64,000 nt of DNA, from positions 109,328 to 173,327 of the forward strand of contig NZ_CAJXWX010000004.1 of assembly GCF_913062585.1 (NCBI RefSeq), written 5' to 3'. The notes beneath the pieces were generated by a model. That model was not told the DNA's origin and did no database searches. It saw only the letters and a list, made by a program, of their open reading frames with translations. The DNA comes from an uncultured Sphingomonas sp. Lineage in GTDB: Bacteria; Pseudomonadota; Alphaproteobacteria; Sphingomonadales; Sphingomonadaceae. A program made the translations under genes and the position numbers. Below are positions 30,361 to 40,367 of the stretch, piece by piece. The first letter of the stretch is position 1; every line of letters begins with the position of its first letter.

Positions 30361-32598
30361 TTAGCGGCCGAGATTGGTGAACGCCAGAGTCAACAGGAAG
30401 CTGTTGCCTGCCCGGGCGTCGCCGGTGTTCACATAGTCGCGTCGCCAGGTGAAGCCGAGCCGCAGGCAGTCATCCTCATATTGCACGCCCAACCGGTGGC
30501 GAATCGGGTCGAACCCGTTGGCCAGTGACAGCGCGTCTTCCGCCCTGGTAGTGAGGTCGATCACGGTCGAGCCAAAGGCGGACCAGAAGCGCGCGAACTG
30601 GACGCGGCCCGCCAGGCGGAGTTCCCGACGATCCTGCAAATCCTCGATCGAGGTGAAGATGTTGCGGTTCAGCTGAAGATAGCCGACCTGGAAATAGGTG
30701 GAGCGCGACCCGACCGTGGCGTCGACCTCGTTGCGACGAACGGCGAAGCTGTCCTTGTCCAGGCGGAACCGATGGGTCAGCGACAGGAAGTCGCGGAACC
30801 GGATCTCCGTCCGGCCGACGATGTCCGACCAGCGATCCGACAGGCCGGTACCGGGATAGAGGATCGTCGGCCGGTCGTTCAGGCGGAAGCTCTGCCCGAC
30901 CAATGTGTCCAGGGTGAAGCCCGGCAGGGTCAGCGCCCATTGCGCGCCGTAAGTGATGCGGGTCGAATCCTCGAACCGATCATAGCCGGGGAAGCGGTTC
31001 AGCGCGAAGAGGTTGGAATCCTCCAGGTCGACCGAGCGGGCGTCCTCGTTCGGAATGCCGATATTGCGGATGGGCGGGCTGGCGACGATCTGCACGCGCG
31101 GGGTGAAGCGCTGGCTGCCGCCCCAAAGCTCGCCGACGAACGGCCACTGCACATCCACCGCCAGCGCGCCGATGACGCGGCCCTGGAACCCGGCCAACCC
31201 CTGATAGACCAGGGGCGTCGTGGCGATGTTGTTGGCGTTATAGGCGTCGCCCCGGCCATAGGCGGTGAACGTCACCTCCTGCCCCCAGTTGGTCAGGCGG
31301 CGCAGGTCCCAGCGCATACTGGCAAAGGCCCGCTGCGTGTCCTGTCCGGCGGTCCGGCTGATCGCCAGCGTGTTCAGCTCCAGCTCGAACTTGCCGCCCA
31401 GCCACGGGTCGTTGAAGCGTCGGCGATAGTCGAGTTCGGGCAGCGCGATCGGCTGCTGCCCCTGCGGATCGTTGACGCGCAGCGTTTCGACATACCAGCC
31501 GGTCAGCGCGAAATAGCTGTTGGCGTCGATATGCTCCAGGCTGGCGGTGGTGCGGAGCCGGTCGTCGCGCGAAATGTCATAGCGGCGCAGGAAGGTACGG
31601 TCGGTGGTGATCCGCATCGAGCCCGACAGGCTCCATTCGGGCGAAAACTGAAAACGGCCGACCGCGTCCAGATAGCCGCGAAACGCCTGGGTCGTGTCGG
31701 TGGGGTTGAGCGTGTTCAGGTCGTCGCTGCGACGGCTGGCGGTGCCGTAGCCCGTGATGCGGAACGCGCCCTTCGTGGTCAGCGCCTCATATTGCGCCTC
31801 CAGCATCGGCAGCACGGCGCTGAACACATGGGGCGTGACCGTCAGGCCCTTATTGGGTGCCAGGCGCCAGTAATAGGGGACCGCAACATCGACGCCATTG
31901 ACCCGGTCGAGCCGGATGTCGGGCGTCAGGAACCCGCTGTCGCCGCCAGGTCCGACCGGCGCGGACAGGCGCGGCAGCGGAATGGTCGGCAGGCCGAACA
32001 GATTGAGCTTCGCGCCGTTGAAATAGATGCGCTCGCGGTCGGGGCGATAGGTGACGCGGACGGCTGTGATCTTCCAGGACGGCTCCTTGGGGCAGCCCTC
32101 CGACGTCTCGACCGCGCAGGGCGTATAGGCGGCGCGTTCCAGATTGACCGTTCCGTCGGTCTGCCGCGTACCGCGAACGGCGGAGAGCCGGCCACCCTGT
32201 TCCAGCACGACCAGCATATTGTCGACCACGCCGTCCTTGAGCGAATCGGTCAGCTCGATCTGGTCGCCATAGGCGATGTCGCCCTGGGGATTGGTGACGG
32301 CGATGTTGCCGGTCGCCAGCACCTTTCCGGTCTTGCGATTCCACGTCACCTTGTCGGCGCGCAGCCGCTGGCCCTGCCGGATCATGCGGACTTCGCCGGT
32401 CGCGGTCACGATATCGGCGTTCATGTCATATTCGAGCTGATCGGAACTGAAGCGGACCTGATCGGGATCTGCGGGCGCTGGCCCTTCGCTGGGCGGCGGC
32501 GCGACCGCGCGATCCTGGAGATCCTGCGCCGCCGAGGGCGAGGCCAGGACGAGGGCCAAGGGCAGGGCGCTGCCGGTCAGAAGCGTCAATCTGCGCAC
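30361..32598 (-). CDS. lptD: LPS-assembly outer membrane protein LptD
   Basis: Outer-membrane translocon that inserts lipopolysaccharide into the outer leaflet. It has 745 residues: a signal peptide (LTLLTGSALPLALVLASPSAAQ), an N-terminal OstA/LptA-like beta-jellyroll (RFSSDQLEYDMNADIVTATG) and a long barrel domain to the C-terminus. It heads the operon lptD-surA-pdxA-rsmA, whose order is conserved in proteobacteria. It is divergent from pepA across 171 bases, which must hold both promoters; I could not pick a convincing promoter there. Confidence 0.94.
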   Translation of the reverse strand: MRRLTLLTGSALPLALVLASPSAAQDLQDRAVAPPPSEGPAPADPDQVRFSSDQLEYDMNADIVTATGEVRMIRQGQRLRADKVTWNRKTGKVLATGNIAVTNPQGDIAYGDQIELTDSLKDGVVDNMLVVLEQGGRLSAVRGTRQTDGTVNLERAAYTPCAVETSEGCPKEPSWKITAVRVTYRPDRERIYFNGAKLNLFGLPTIPLPRLSAPVGPGGDSGFLTPDIRLDRVNGVDVAVPYYWRLAPNKGLTVTPHVFSAVLPMLEAQYEALTTKGAFRITGYGTASRRSDDLNTLNPTDTTQAFRGYLDAVGRFQFSPEWSLSGSMRITTDRTFLRRYDISRDDRLRTTASLEHIDANSYFALTGWYVETLRVNDPQGQQPIALPELDYRRRFNDPWLGGKFELELNTLAISRTAGQDTQRAFASMRWDLRRLTNWGQEVTFTAYGRGDAYNANNIATTPLVYQGLAGFQGRVIGALAVDVQWPFVGELWGGSQRFTPRVQIVASPPIRNIGIPNEDARSVDLEDSNLFALNRFPGYDRFEDSTRITYGAQWALTLPGFTLDTLVGQSFRLNDRPTILYPGTGLSDRWSDIVGRTEIRFRDFLSLTHRFRLDKDSFAVRRNEVDATVGSRSTYFQVGYLQLNRNIFTSIEDLQDRRELRLAGRVQFARFWSAFGSTVIDLTTRAEDALSLANGFDPIRHRLGVQYEDDCLRLGFTWRRDYVNTGDARAGNSFLLTLAFTNLGR

Positions 32599-32769
32599 GA
32601 TGATATCCGGTCCGTCCTTGCCGACACGATGATAAGCCTCCCCCGGCCGGGTGACGCCACTGAACGCCCGCCTATCGCATCACCGGCGGTTTGCTGCAAT
32701 CGCGCGCTTGCCTCGTTCGATACAAGGCCTAGATGGTAGCATTCGTTATCAGTTGATCAGAGGTTCCTC

Positions 32770-34236
32770 ATGCAGATCGCGTTCAATGCCTCCGCCGAAT
32801 CCGACGACGTCCTGGTTCTCCCGCTGGGCAAGGACCAGACCGACATCGGCCAGGCCGGCGGCGAAGGCATGGTCGCGCTGGGCAAGGCCGCCATCGCGGC
32901 GGCGCGGTTCAAGGGCGAGGCGGGCTCGGTCGTCGAGTTCTTCGCCCCGGCCGATGCTGGCGTGCGGCGTGTCGTCCTGCTGGGCGTCGGTACGAGCAGC
33001 GAGGCGGATTGGCGCAAGGCGGGCGGTGCGCTGACCGCCAAGCTGCTCACCACCGCCTCCGCCGCCTCGGTCGTCCTGACGGGCCTGGGCAACAAGCCGT
33101 CGGCGGCTGCGATCGCCGCTTTTGCCGGTGCGGCCGTGCAGCGTGGCTGGCGCTATGACGTGTACCGTACCAAGCTGCCCGAAAGCGCGAAGCCGACCCT
33201 GACCCGTATCGCGATCGTCGATGCCGGTGCGGAAGCCGAGGCCGCCTATGCCCGCATCCATGCGGTCAATGGCGGATTGGAGCTGACCCGTACGCTGGTG
33301 TCCGAACCGCCGAACAAGCTCTATCCGGAAAGCTTCGTCGAGCGGGTCCTGAGCGATGTCGAGGGACTCGGCCTGGAAGTCACCGTGCTGGACGAGGCGC
33401 AGATGCGCGACCTGGGCATGGGCGCGCTGCTGGGCGTCAGCCAGGGCTCGGTGCGCGAAGGGCGGCTGCTGGTCCTGAAGTGGAATGGCGGCGCGGCCGA
33501 TGCCGAAACGGTGGCGCTGGTCGGCAAGGGCGTGACCTTCGACACCGGCGGCATCTCGATCAAGCCCGCCGCGGGCATGGAGGACATGAAGTGGGACATG
33601 GGCGGCGCGGGCGCCGTGGCCGGTGCCATGAAGGCGCTCGCCGCGCGAAAGGCCAAGGCCAATGTCGTCGGCGTCATGGGCCTTGTCGAGAACATGCCCG
33701 ACGGCAATGCGCAGCGCCCCGGTGACGTCGTCACCTCCATGTCGGGCCAGACGATCGAGGTCATCAATACCGACGCCGAAGGCCGCCTGGTCCTGTGCGA
33801 CGCGCTGACCTGGGTCCAGAAGGTGCATTCGCCCTCGACCATCGTCGATCTTGCCACCCTGACCGGCGCGATGATCATCAGCCTGGGCAACGAGCATGGC
33901 GGCCTGTTCGCCAATGACGATTCGCTGGCCGATGCGCTGCTGGCGGCCAGCAAGGCCACCGACGAGAAGCTGTGGCGCTTCCCGCTGTCCGACGCCTATG
34001 ACAAGCTGATCGACAGCCAGATCGCCGACATGAAGAATGTCGGCCCGCGCGGTGGCGGTTCGATCACGGCGGCGCAGTTCCTGAAGCGCTACATCAATGA
34101 GGGCGTCGCCTGGGCGCATCTGGACATTGCGGGCATGGTCTGGTCGGACAAGCCGGGTGTGAACCATGACAAGGGCGCGACCGGTTACGGCGTGCGCCTG
34201 CTCGAGCAGTTCGTCGCGGACCGGTTCGAGGCGTAA
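32770..34236 (+). CDS. pepA: leucyl aminopeptidase (M17)
   Basis: Two-metal aminopeptidase of 488 residues. The C-terminal catalytic domain contains LVGKGVTFDTGGISIKP and the family signature NTDAEGRLVLCDAL. It is cytosolic and releases N-terminal residues; the enzyme is hexameric in the family. The E. coli homologue also binds DNA, which cannot be judged here. holC starts 20 bases downstream, an arrangement common in proteobacteria. Confidence 0.95.
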   Translation: MQIAFNASAESDDVLVLPLGKDQTDIGQAGGEGMVALGKAAIAAARFKGEAGSVVEFFAPADAGVRRVVLLGVGTSSEADWRKAGGALTAKLLTTASAASVVLTGLGNKPSAAAIAAFAGAAVQRGWRYDVYRTKLPESAKPTLTRIAIVDAGAEAEAAYARIHAVNGGLELTRTLVSEPPNKLYPESFVERVLSDVEGLGLEVTVLDEAQMRDLGMGALLGVSQGSVREGRLLVLKWNGGAADAETVALVGKGVTFDTGGISIKPAAGMEDMKWDMGGAGAVAGAMKALAARKAKANVVGVMGLVENMPDGNAQRPGDVVTSMSGQTIEVINTDAEGRLVLCDALTWVQKVHSPSTIVDLATLTGAMIISLGNEHGGLFANDDSLADALLAASKATDEKLWRFPLSDAYDKLIDSQIADMKNVGPRGGGSITAAQFLKRYINEGVAWAHLDIAGMVWSDKPGVNHDKGATGYGVRLLEQFVADRFEA

Positions 34237-34256
34237 AGGACGGGAAGGGCGGCGCG

Positions 34257-34697
34257 ATGCAGGTCGATTTCTATCATCTGACGCTCGCGCCGCTCGATCG
34301 GCTGCTGCCCGTGATCGCCGACCGGGTGCTGATGGGTGGCGGCCGGTTGCTGGTCGTGAGCGGCGACGCCGAACAGCGCGCCGCGCTCGACCGGCAGCTA
34401 TGGATGATCCCGGCGGACGGCTTCCTGCCCCATGCCCAGGCCGGGGAAGGCGATGACAGCGCCCAGCCGATCCTGATCGCGGGCGAGGTGCAGCCCGCCA
34501 ACAACGCGCGTCACATCGCACTGGCGGACGGGGTGTGGCGCGACGCGGCGTTGACGTTCGACCGCGTGTTTCATTTCTTCGACGGCGACCGGATCGGCGA
34601 AGCACGGGCGGCCTGGCGTGCGCTGGCGGACCGCGAAGGCGTCGAGCGGCGCTATTGGAAACAGAACGACCAGGGCCGCTGGGAACAGGCGGCGTAA
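34257..34697 (+). CDS. holC: DNA polymerase III chi subunit HolC
   Basis: Clamp-loader accessory subunit of 146 residues that contacts SSB. Visible chi-family features are the N-terminal VDFYHLTLAPLDRLLP, the central LWMIPADGFLPHAQAG, the PILIAGE strand, the DRVFHFFDGD strand and the C-terminal YWKQNDQGRWEQ. It is downstream of pepA, the usual partner. Confidence 0.9.
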   Translation: MQVDFYHLTLAPLDRLLPVIADRVLMGGGRLLVVSGDAEQRAALDRQLWMIPADGFLPHAQAGEGDDSAQPILIAGEVQPANNARHIALADGVWRDAALTFDRVFHFFDGDRIGEARAAWRALADREGVERRYWKQNDQGRWEQAA

Positions 34698-34700
34698 GTT

Positions 34701-34816
34701 TTTCCTCCCCTATAAGGGGAGGTGGCAGCCCGCAGGGCTGACGGAGGGGTGTCAGCATCAGCGGGAACACCCCTCCACCAGCTCCGCTGGTCCCCCTCCC
34801 CTTGCAGGGGAGGAAT
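34701..34816. repeat. palindromic intergenic repeat, family 2 (about 116 bp, reversed orientation)
   Basis: Bounded by TTTCCTCCCC and GGGGAGGAAT. The left half (AAGGGGAGGTGGCAG..., hairpin CAGCCCGCAGGGCTG, then ACGGAGGGGTGTCA) is the reverse complement of the right half of the 26979-27078 copy. The ~95 bases after it, up to ndk, hold only the ndk leader. Confidence 0.75.
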
Positions 34817-34911
34817 GAGAGACTGGCATAAGACATTGCATTGCAACCCCGCCGCGACTAGGGCGGCGCCACTTCCAGCCAACACCTTAATTCAGGAGCT
34901 GCGTGACCATC

Positions 34912-35334
34912 ATGGCCGCGAACCGTACCTTTTCGATCATCAAGCCCGACGCGACCCGCCGCAACCTGACCGGCGCCGTCACCAAGATGCTGGAGGAAGC
35001 CGGCCTGCGCGTCGTCGCCTCGAAGCGTATCCAGATGACCCGCGAGCAGGCTGAAGGCTTCTACGCGGTCCATAAGGAGCGTCCCTTCTTCAACGATCTG
35101 GTCGAGTTCATGATCTCGGGTCCGGTCGTCGTGCAGGTGCTCGAGGGCGAGAATGCGATGCAGCGCAACCGCGACATCATGGGCGCGACCAACCCCGCCA
35201 ACGCCGAGCCGGGCACGATCCGCAAGGAACTGGCCGAGTCGATCGAAGCCAACACCGTCCATGGTTCGGACTCGGACGAGAATGCCGAGATCGAGATCGC
35301 CTATTTCTTCAAGCCCGAAGAAATCGTCGGCTGA
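34912..35334 (+). CDS. ndk: nucleoside diphosphate kinase Ndk
   Basis: Transfers the terminal phosphate between nucleoside triphosphates and diphosphates. It has 140 residues, beginning [18 protein letters not shown], with the active-site His in [16 protein letters not shown]. The start is uncertain: AGGAG at 34894-34898 is 4 nt from an in-frame GTG at 34903 and 13 nt from the ATG at 34912. I chose the ATG because family members start there. The stop overlaps the following GNAT gene by one base. Confidence 0.96.
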   Translation: MAANRTFSIIKPDATRRNLTGAVTKMLEEAGLRVVASKRIQMTREQAEGFYAVHKERPFFNDLVEFMISGPVVVQVLEGENAMQRNRDIMGATNPANAEPGTIRKELAESIEANTVHGSDSDENAEIEIAYFFKPEEIVG

Positions 35335-35852
35335 TGCCGTGGCGGCTGCGACGGGCGGAGCCGGGCGATGCGCCCGCGCTATCGCTCGTCGCGGCCGCGA
35401 CTTTCCTCGAGACATTTGCCGGGATCATTGCAGGTCCCGACATGGTGCATCACTGCACCATTAATAGCTCGCCCGCCAAATTCGAGCGCTGGATCGCGGA
35501 TGGCGCCTGTGTCGCCACGCTGGCCGAGCATCCCGACGGCGGCGCGCCGGTCGGCTATAGCCTGTTGGTCCCGCCGGACCTACCCATCGACACCGATGCC
35601 CGCGATATCGAGCTTCGCCGCATCTATGCCCTGTCGCTGACGCGCGGCACGGGGCTGGGCCATCGGTTGATGGCGATAGCGATCGACGAAGCGCGGGCGC
35701 TCGGTCGCCGCCGTATGCTTTTGGGTGTGCTGGGCATCAACAGGGTCGCCCGCGCCTTTTACGAGCGCGAAGGCTTTGCATTGGCGGGCACGCGACAGTT
35801 CCAGGTCGGCGACACGCTTTATGACGATGTGGTCTACGCCCGGTCGCTTTAA
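35334..35852 (+). CDS. GNAT-family N-acetyltransferase
   Basis: Protein of 172 residues. The acetyl-CoA-binding motif is visible as LRRIYALSLTRGTGLGHRLM (about 100-119), with the late motif NRVARAFYEREGFALAG typical of GNAT enzymes. The substrate is unknown. The start overlaps the ndk stop (TGATG), so it is coupled to ndk. The 3' end overlaps the convergent gene by 4 bases. Confidence 0.88.
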   Translation: MPWRLRRAEPGDAPALSLVAAATFLETFAGIIAGPDMVHHCTINSSPAKFERWIADGACVATLAEHPDGGAPVGYSLLVPPDLPIDTDARDIELRRIYALSLTRGTGLGHRLMAIAIDEARALGRRRMLLGVLGINRVARAFYEREGFALAGTRQFQVGDTLYDDVVYARSL

Positions 35853-36448
35853 CCGCGCTTGGCCGCCCATGCGGCATCGAGCTTGGCGGTCGTACCGTTC
35901 CGGTCGCGAAGCCGCAGCCCCTCCAGCCGCAACGTCCGCCCGCGCAACAGGCGGCCATGGGTGCTCCAGATCAGGTCATAGAGGCCCGTCACGGTCCGCG
36001 CCGTGTCGCCGTCCCAATAGCGCGTCGTGACGAGGACCGGCAGGCGGCCCTCCTTGGTGTCGGCCTGACCGTCGGTCAGGGCCAGGATCGGGCCGGCAAT
36101 GGGCTCTGCTTCGATGGCCGGATCGCCAATCGGTGCCTGACGCCCGATGCCCGATTTCCTCGGGAAGTCGATCGTAACGTCCTGCAGATCATGGTTGGGA
36201 TCGCGCAGCGCCAAGCGACGGCCATCCCCCTCGACCGTCGCGGTCAGGTCCAATCGCGCGCGTTCGTTGCGCTGCGCCGAGGCGGCTGCCGCCTTGTCGG
36301 CGGCGTCGTTGCGACGCTGAGACCAGTTGAGATAGAGGGTCAACGCCGCGACGAGCAGGCCCGCCACCGCTACGAACTCGGCCAGCGTCAGCAGCCGCCG
36401 CCGCGACTTGGCGCGGTCTGCGGCTTCGTCCCCTGCCGAAGCGCTCAT
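35849..36448 (-). CDS. single-pass membrane protein of unknown function
   Basis: Predicted protein of 199 residues. A basic N-terminus (AKSRRRLL) precedes one hydrophobic segment (about 23-43), and then a soluble, probably periplasmic or cytoplasmic, beta-rich domain. I do not recognise a family. The start overlaps the MmcQ-like gene by 4 bases (ATGA), making it the last gene of a purM-purN-MmcQ-like operon. A Met at 36493 would lie inside the upstream gene. Confidence 0.75.
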   Translation of the reverse strand: MSASAGDEAADRAKSRRRLLTLAEFVAVAGLLVAALTLYLNWSQRRNDAADKAAAASAQRNERARLDLTATVEGDGRRLALRDPNHDLQDVTIDFPRKSGIGRQAPIGDPAIEAEPIAGPILALTDGQADTKEGRLPVLVTTRYWDGDTARTVTGLYDLIWSTHGRLLRGRTLRLEGLRLRDRNGTTAKLDAAWAAKRG

Positions 36449-36732
36449 CGGCCGCCCGCCTCCAGCAGCGCGTTCGGCGCGACGAGTTCCCAACTGCGCG
36501 CGATCCGGTCCTCGATCAGCGTCCAGTCGCTATCGTCGGACAAGGCGATCTCGGTCCAGTGCGGCTCCGTCCCCTCATCGGCGACGCACACATGCAGGCC
36601 CGACGCACCGTCATGGATGCGGACGAACGCCTGGCCCTCGACCAGAAAGCGGGTCTCGCTGCCCTCGCTTTGCTCGGTCGCGCCCGGCAGCAGCATGGCG
36701 ATGTCGCGGATGCGGGTCAGGAAATCGGTCAT
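36445..36732 (-). CDS. MmcQ/YjbR-like small protein
   Basis: Protein of 95 residues resembling the MmcQ/YjbR family (CyaY-like fold). Features are ending helices after an initial ATEQSEGSETRFLVEGQAFVRI region, PHWTEIALSD and a C-terminal LIEDRIARSWELVAP. Members bind DNA in some cases, but the function is largely unknown. It overlaps the purN stop by 4 bases and is overlapped by the next gene, so it is expressed with purine genes. Confidence 0.75.
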   Translation of the reverse strand: MTDFLTRIRDIAMLLPGATEQSEGSETRFLVEGQAFVRIHDGASGLHVCVADEGTEPHWTEIALSDDSDWTLIEDRIARSWELVAPNALLEAGGR

Positions 36733-37307
36733 CGGCGCACAAACTCCGTCAGCACTTGAGGATATAAGCGATGCTCCTCAACGAGCACGCGCGCCGCAAG
36801 TGCCGCTGTGTCGTCACCGGGCAGGATCGGCACGTCCGCCTGGCCCAGCACTTCGCCGTCATCCAGCTCTTCGGTGACGATATGGACCGAACAGCCCGCC
36901 TTGCCGTCGCCCGCGGCGATCGCGCGGGCATGGGTGTCGAGACCCTTGTAGAGCGGCAGCAAAGACGGGTGGATATTTAGGATACGCCCCCGCCACCGCG
37001 CGACGAACGCGCTCGACAGCAGCCGCATATATCCCGCCAGCGCGATGATCTCGACACCCGCATCGCGCAGTGCCTGGTCGATCGCCGCTTCGTAGGCGGG
37101 CTTGCCGATCCCCTTGGGGGACAGGGCGAAGGTCGCGATCCCTTGTTCGCTCGCCCAGGCAAGGCCCGCCGCGTCCGGCTTGTCGGAGGCGACCAGCGCT
37201 ACCTCATAGGCCGCGCCCGGCGCTTGCGACGCCGCGACAAGCGACTGCATGTTCGAACCCCGGCCGGAAATCAGGATCCCGACCTTGACCCGCTTGTCAG
37301 CCGACAT
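36729..37307 (-). CDS. purN: phosphoribosylglycinamide formyltransferase PurN
   Basis: Folate-dependent GAR transformylase, third step of de novo purine synthesis. It has 192 residues. Visible motifs are [12 protein letters not shown], the catalytic region [19 protein letters not shown] (Asn and His), and the Asp in [12 protein letters not shown]. Its start overlaps the end of purM by 11 bases, the classical purM-purN coupling. Confidence 0.96.
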   Translation of the reverse strand: MSADKRVKVGILISGRGSNMQSLVAASQAPGAAYEVALVASDKPDAAGLAWASEQGIATFALSPKGIGKPAYEAAIDQALRDAGVEIIALAGYMRLLSSAFVARWRGRILNIHPSLLPLYKGLDTHARAIAAGDGKAGCSVHIVTEELDDGEVLGQADVPILPGDDTAALAARVLVEEHRLYPQVLTEFVRR

Positions 37308-38430
37308 GGGTCGCGGTCCAGTCCGCCTTGGCGCTCCAGGTGCCTGCCGATCCCTTGACGGTGCAGCCGCGCTCGCCCGCGGCGATCCGGCCGACGGTCA
37401 CGACCGTCTCGCCGGCCGCGCGGAGCGTCTCGGCCACCGCCTCAGCCTGGTCGGCCCCGACGATCACCGCCATGCCGATGCCGCAGTTGAACGTGCGCGC
37501 CATTTCCTCGGGCTCGATCCCGCCCTGGGCCTGCAGGAAGGCCATCAGGCGCGGCTGCTCCCAGCCATCGGCATCGACGATGGCGTGGGCGCCCTTCGGC
37601 AGGACGCGCGGAATGTTTTCGAGGAGGCCGCCGCCGGTGATATGGGCCAGGCCCTTGATCGCACCCGCCTTGATGGAGGGCAGCAGCGCGCGGACATAGA
37701 TGCGAGTCGGCGCCATCAGCGCGTCGATCAGCAACTGGTCCTGATCGAACAGGGCCGGGCGATCGAGCTTCCAGCCCTTGTCGGCCGCCAGGCGGCGGAC
37801 GAGCGAGAAGCCGTTGGAATGGACGCCCGACGATGCCAGGCCCAGGATCACGTCGCCCTCGCCGATGGTCGCGCCGGTCAGCACCTGATCGCGCTCGACC
37901 GCGCCGACGCAGAAGCCCGCCAGGTCATAGTCCCCGGCGGCATACATGCCGGGCATCTCGGCCGTCTCACCGCCGATCAGCGCGCAGCCCGCGATACGGC
38001 AACCCTCGGCGATCGAGGCGATCACGCGCTCGGGCACATCGCCTTCCAGCTTGGCGGTCGCGTAATAATCAAGGAAGAACAGGGGTTCGGCACCCTGCAC
38101 CACCAGGTCGTTGGCGCACATGGCGACCAGGTCGATGCCGACGCCGTCATGGCGGTCATGTTCGATGGCGAGCTTCAGCTTGGTGCCGACGCCGTCATTC
38201 GCTGCGACCAGCAGCGGATCGGTGAAGCCCGCCGCCTTCAGGTCGAAGAAGCCGCCGAACCCGCCCAGGTCCGCATCGGCACCCGGCCGGCGCGTCGCCT
38301 TGGCAAGCGGGCCGATCGCGCGGACCAGCGCATTGCCTGCGGCGATCGAAACGCCCGCATCGGCATAGGTGTATGACGTGCCCGTTTCGGCGGGCGAGGA
38401 GGTGGGGGACGGCGTGCTATGGTCGGTCAT
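37297..38430 (-). CDS. purM: phosphoribosylformylglycinamidine cyclo-ligase PurM
   Basis: Makes aminoimidazole ribonucleotide with ATP. It has 377 residues, with an extra ~15-residue Ser/Pro-rich N-terminus before [16 protein letters not shown]. Motifs include [35 protein letters not shown] and GGETAEMPG. It heads the purM-purN operon and is divergent from the exported-protein gene at 38490, so a short 59-base region serves both directions. Confidence 0.95.
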   Translation of the reverse strand: MTDHSTPSPTSSPAETGTSYTYADAGVSIAAGNALVRAIGPLAKATRRPGADADLGGFGGFFDLKAAGFTDPLLVAANDGVGTKLKLAIEHDRHDGVGIDLVAMCANDLVVQGAEPLFFLDYYATAKLEGDVPERVIASIAEGCRIAGCALIGGETAEMPGMYAAGDYDLAGFCVGAVERDQVLTGATIGEGDVILGLASSGVHSNGFSLVRRLAADKGWKLDRPALFDQDQLLIDALMAPTRIYVRALLPSIKAGAIKGLAHITGGGLLENIPRVLPKGAHAIVDADGWEQPRLMAFLQAQGGIEPEEMARTFNCGIGMAVIVGADQAEAVAETLRAAGETVVTVGRIAAGERGCTVKGSAGTWSAKADWTATHVG

Positions 38431-38489
38431 GTTTGCCGGTTAGCGACATCGCGCTTGGATTTCCACGTCTGGTTCGCCAAAAGGCCGCG

Positions 38490-39749
38490 ATGCGTTTGCG
38501 TTCGCCCTCCATGATATTCGGCCTGGCCGCGCTTGTCGGCCTGTGTGCCGGGGGCGGTGCCGTGCTGGCCCAGATCGACGGGCAGGCGCGTGGCGTCGCG
38601 CCGGTCGACAATGGCGGCTCCTATGAAGTGACGGGCGTGGCCGTCGATGTTTCGGGCAAGACGGCCGAGGCCGCTCGCCTCGGCGGCTGGCGTATCGCCC
38701 AGCGTAAAGCTTGGGCCATGCTGGCGCAGCGGCTGGGGCGGAGCGGTATGGGCGCCTCTGACGGCCTGCTCGATTCGCTGGTCAGCGGCATCGTCGTCGA
38801 GAATGAACAGATCGGCCCGACCCGCTATGTCGCGAAGCTGGGCGTGCTGTTCGACCGGGTGCGTGCGGCGTCCGTGCTGGGCGTGTCGGCCTATGCCGAC
38901 CGCTCGCCGCCGATGCTGGTCATGCCGCTTCAGGTGTCGGGCGGCGTCTCGCAGATGTTCGAGACGCGCACGCCCTGGCAACAGGCCTGGGCCCGGTTCC
39001 GCACCGGCAACAGCACGATCGACTATGTCCGGCCCGCCGGAACGGGTGCCGATCCGCTCTATCTGAATGTCGGCCAGATCGGCCGGCGCTCGCGCGGATG
39101 GTGGCGGACCATCCTGGACCAATATGGCGCATCGGACATCCTGATCCCGGTGGTTCATCTCTATCGGCAATGGCCCGGCGGGCCCGTGATCGGCGTGTTC
39201 GAGGCGCGCCATGGCCCGGACAATGCGTTGCTCGGCACGATCACCCTGCGAGTCGGCAGCACGGACGGGCTGAACCAGTTGCTCGACACCGGCGTGGCGC
39301 GGCTGGATGGCCTGTACCAGCGGGCCTTGGCCAGCGGCGCGCTGCACCCCGATTCGACCCTGAGGCCGCCGCCCAAGCCACAGGCCCCGGTCATCGACGA
39401 TACGACGCCCGGCGAGGAGCCGATCTCGGGGCTCGATGCCACGATCGCCTCGACGGGTGCTGGCATCGCCGTCACGCTCCAATATGACGCGCCCACCGCC
39501 AGCGCGGTCGCCAATGCCGAAAGTCTGGTGCGCTCGATCCCCGGCGTCGTCCGGGCGGGTACGACCAGCCTGGCGCTGGGCGGCGTGTCGATCATGGCGG
39601 TGACCTATGACGGCGATCCGGATCAGCTTCGCCGCGCGCTTGAGCAGCGCGGTTTCCAGGTGTCCGGTTCGGGCACCACCCTGCGCGTTCGACGCGCGCC
39701 GCAGGTGAATGCACCTGCGCTTCCATCGGATAGTGTGATTACCGGATGA
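38490..39749 (+). CDS. exported protein, possibly DUF2066-like, upstream of hdaA
   Basis: Predicted protein of 419 residues with a signal peptide (MIFGLAALVGLCAGGGAVLAQ). The central region has YEVTGVAVDVSGKTAEAAR and WRIAQRKAWAMLAQRL, reminiscent of DUF2066 exported proteins. A C-terminal ~80-residue section (ANAESLVRSIPGVVRAGT through RRALEQRGFQVS) has the alpha/beta look of a small ferredoxin-like, heavy-metal-associated-type domain, but no CxxC metal motif is visible. Function unknown. The stop overlaps hdaA by 4 bases, which suggests co-expression with a replication regulator. Confidence 0.75.
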   Translation: MRLRSPSMIFGLAALVGLCAGGGAVLAQIDGQARGVAPVDNGGSYEVTGVAVDVSGKTAEAARLGGWRIAQRKAWAMLAQRLGRSGMGASDGLLDSLVSGIVVENEQIGPTRYVAKLGVLFDRVRAASVLGVSAYADRSPPMLVMPLQVSGGVSQMFETRTPWQQAWARFRTGNSTIDYVRPAGTGADPLYLNVGQIGRRSRGWWRTILDQYGASDILIPVVHLYRQWPGGPVIGVFEARHGPDNALLGTITLRVGSTDGLNQLLDTGVARLDGLYQRALASGALHPDSTLRPPPKPQAPVIDDTTPGEEPISGLDATIASTGAGIAVTLQYDAPTASAVANAESLVRSIPGVVRAGTTSLALGGVSIMAVTYDGDPDQLRRALEQRGFQVSGSGTTLRVRRAPQVNAPALPSDSVITG

Positions 39750-40354
39750 ACCAGATGGCGCTGCCGCTGCAATGGCCGGCGGACCCCCGATCCGATGCGT
39801 TCCTGATGACCGAGTCCAACCGACTGGCGGCACGGATGCTGGAACAATGGGAAGCGTGGCCGACCATGGCCGCGATCCTGACCGGCCCGCGCAAGTCCGG
39901 GCGATCGCTGCTGGCGCGCATTTTCGCCGCGCGAACCGGCGGCACGATCATCGACGATGCCGAACGCGTGCCTGAGGTGCAGATCTTCCACGCCTGGAAC
40001 CGGGCGCAGGCCGATCGGCTGCCGCTGCTGATCGTCGCCGATGCGCCGCCGCCGCGCTGGCAGGTGAAGCTGCCCGACCTGCGTTCGCGCCTGGCGAACA
40101 GCAGTCTGGCGGAGATCGGACCGCCCGACGACGAACTGGTCGCCGGGCTGTTCGAGCATCTGTTCGAGCGACGCGGCCTGGATGCACGGCCCGATCTGAT
40201 CGAATGGTTGACCCTTCGGATCGAGCGTAGTCACCTTTCTGTCATCCGCGCGGTGGATATGCTCGATCAGGGGGCGATGGAACGGCGTGCGCGCTTGTCG
40301 ATTCCCCTTGCACGATCCACTCTGATCGCGGCCGGTCTGATCGCCGAACCGTGA
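39746..40354 (+). CDS. hdaA: DnaA-related protein HdaA (regulatory inactivation of DnaA)
   Basis: Short AAA+ protein of 202 residues related to DnaA domain III and lacking the DNA-binding domain. The N-terminal QMALPL (residues 3-8) matches a beta-clamp binding motif. The P-loop reads [10 protein letters not shown] (47-56), with Arg where Lys is usual, as in other Hda proteins. With the sliding clamp it stimulates DnaA-ATP hydrolysis after initiation. It is followed 13 bases later by ppk. Confidence 0.88.
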   Translation: MNQMALPLQWPADPRSDAFLMTESNRLAARMLEQWEAWPTMAAILTGPRKSGRSLLARIFAARTGGTIIDDAERVPEVQIFHAWNRAQADRLPLLIVADAPPPRWQVKLPDLRSRLANSSLAEIGPPDDELVAGLFEHLFERRGLDARPDLIEWLTLRIERSHLSVIRAVDMLDQGAMERRARLSIPLARSTLIAAGLIAEP

Positions 40355-40367
40355 AGCCAAGCGAGAA

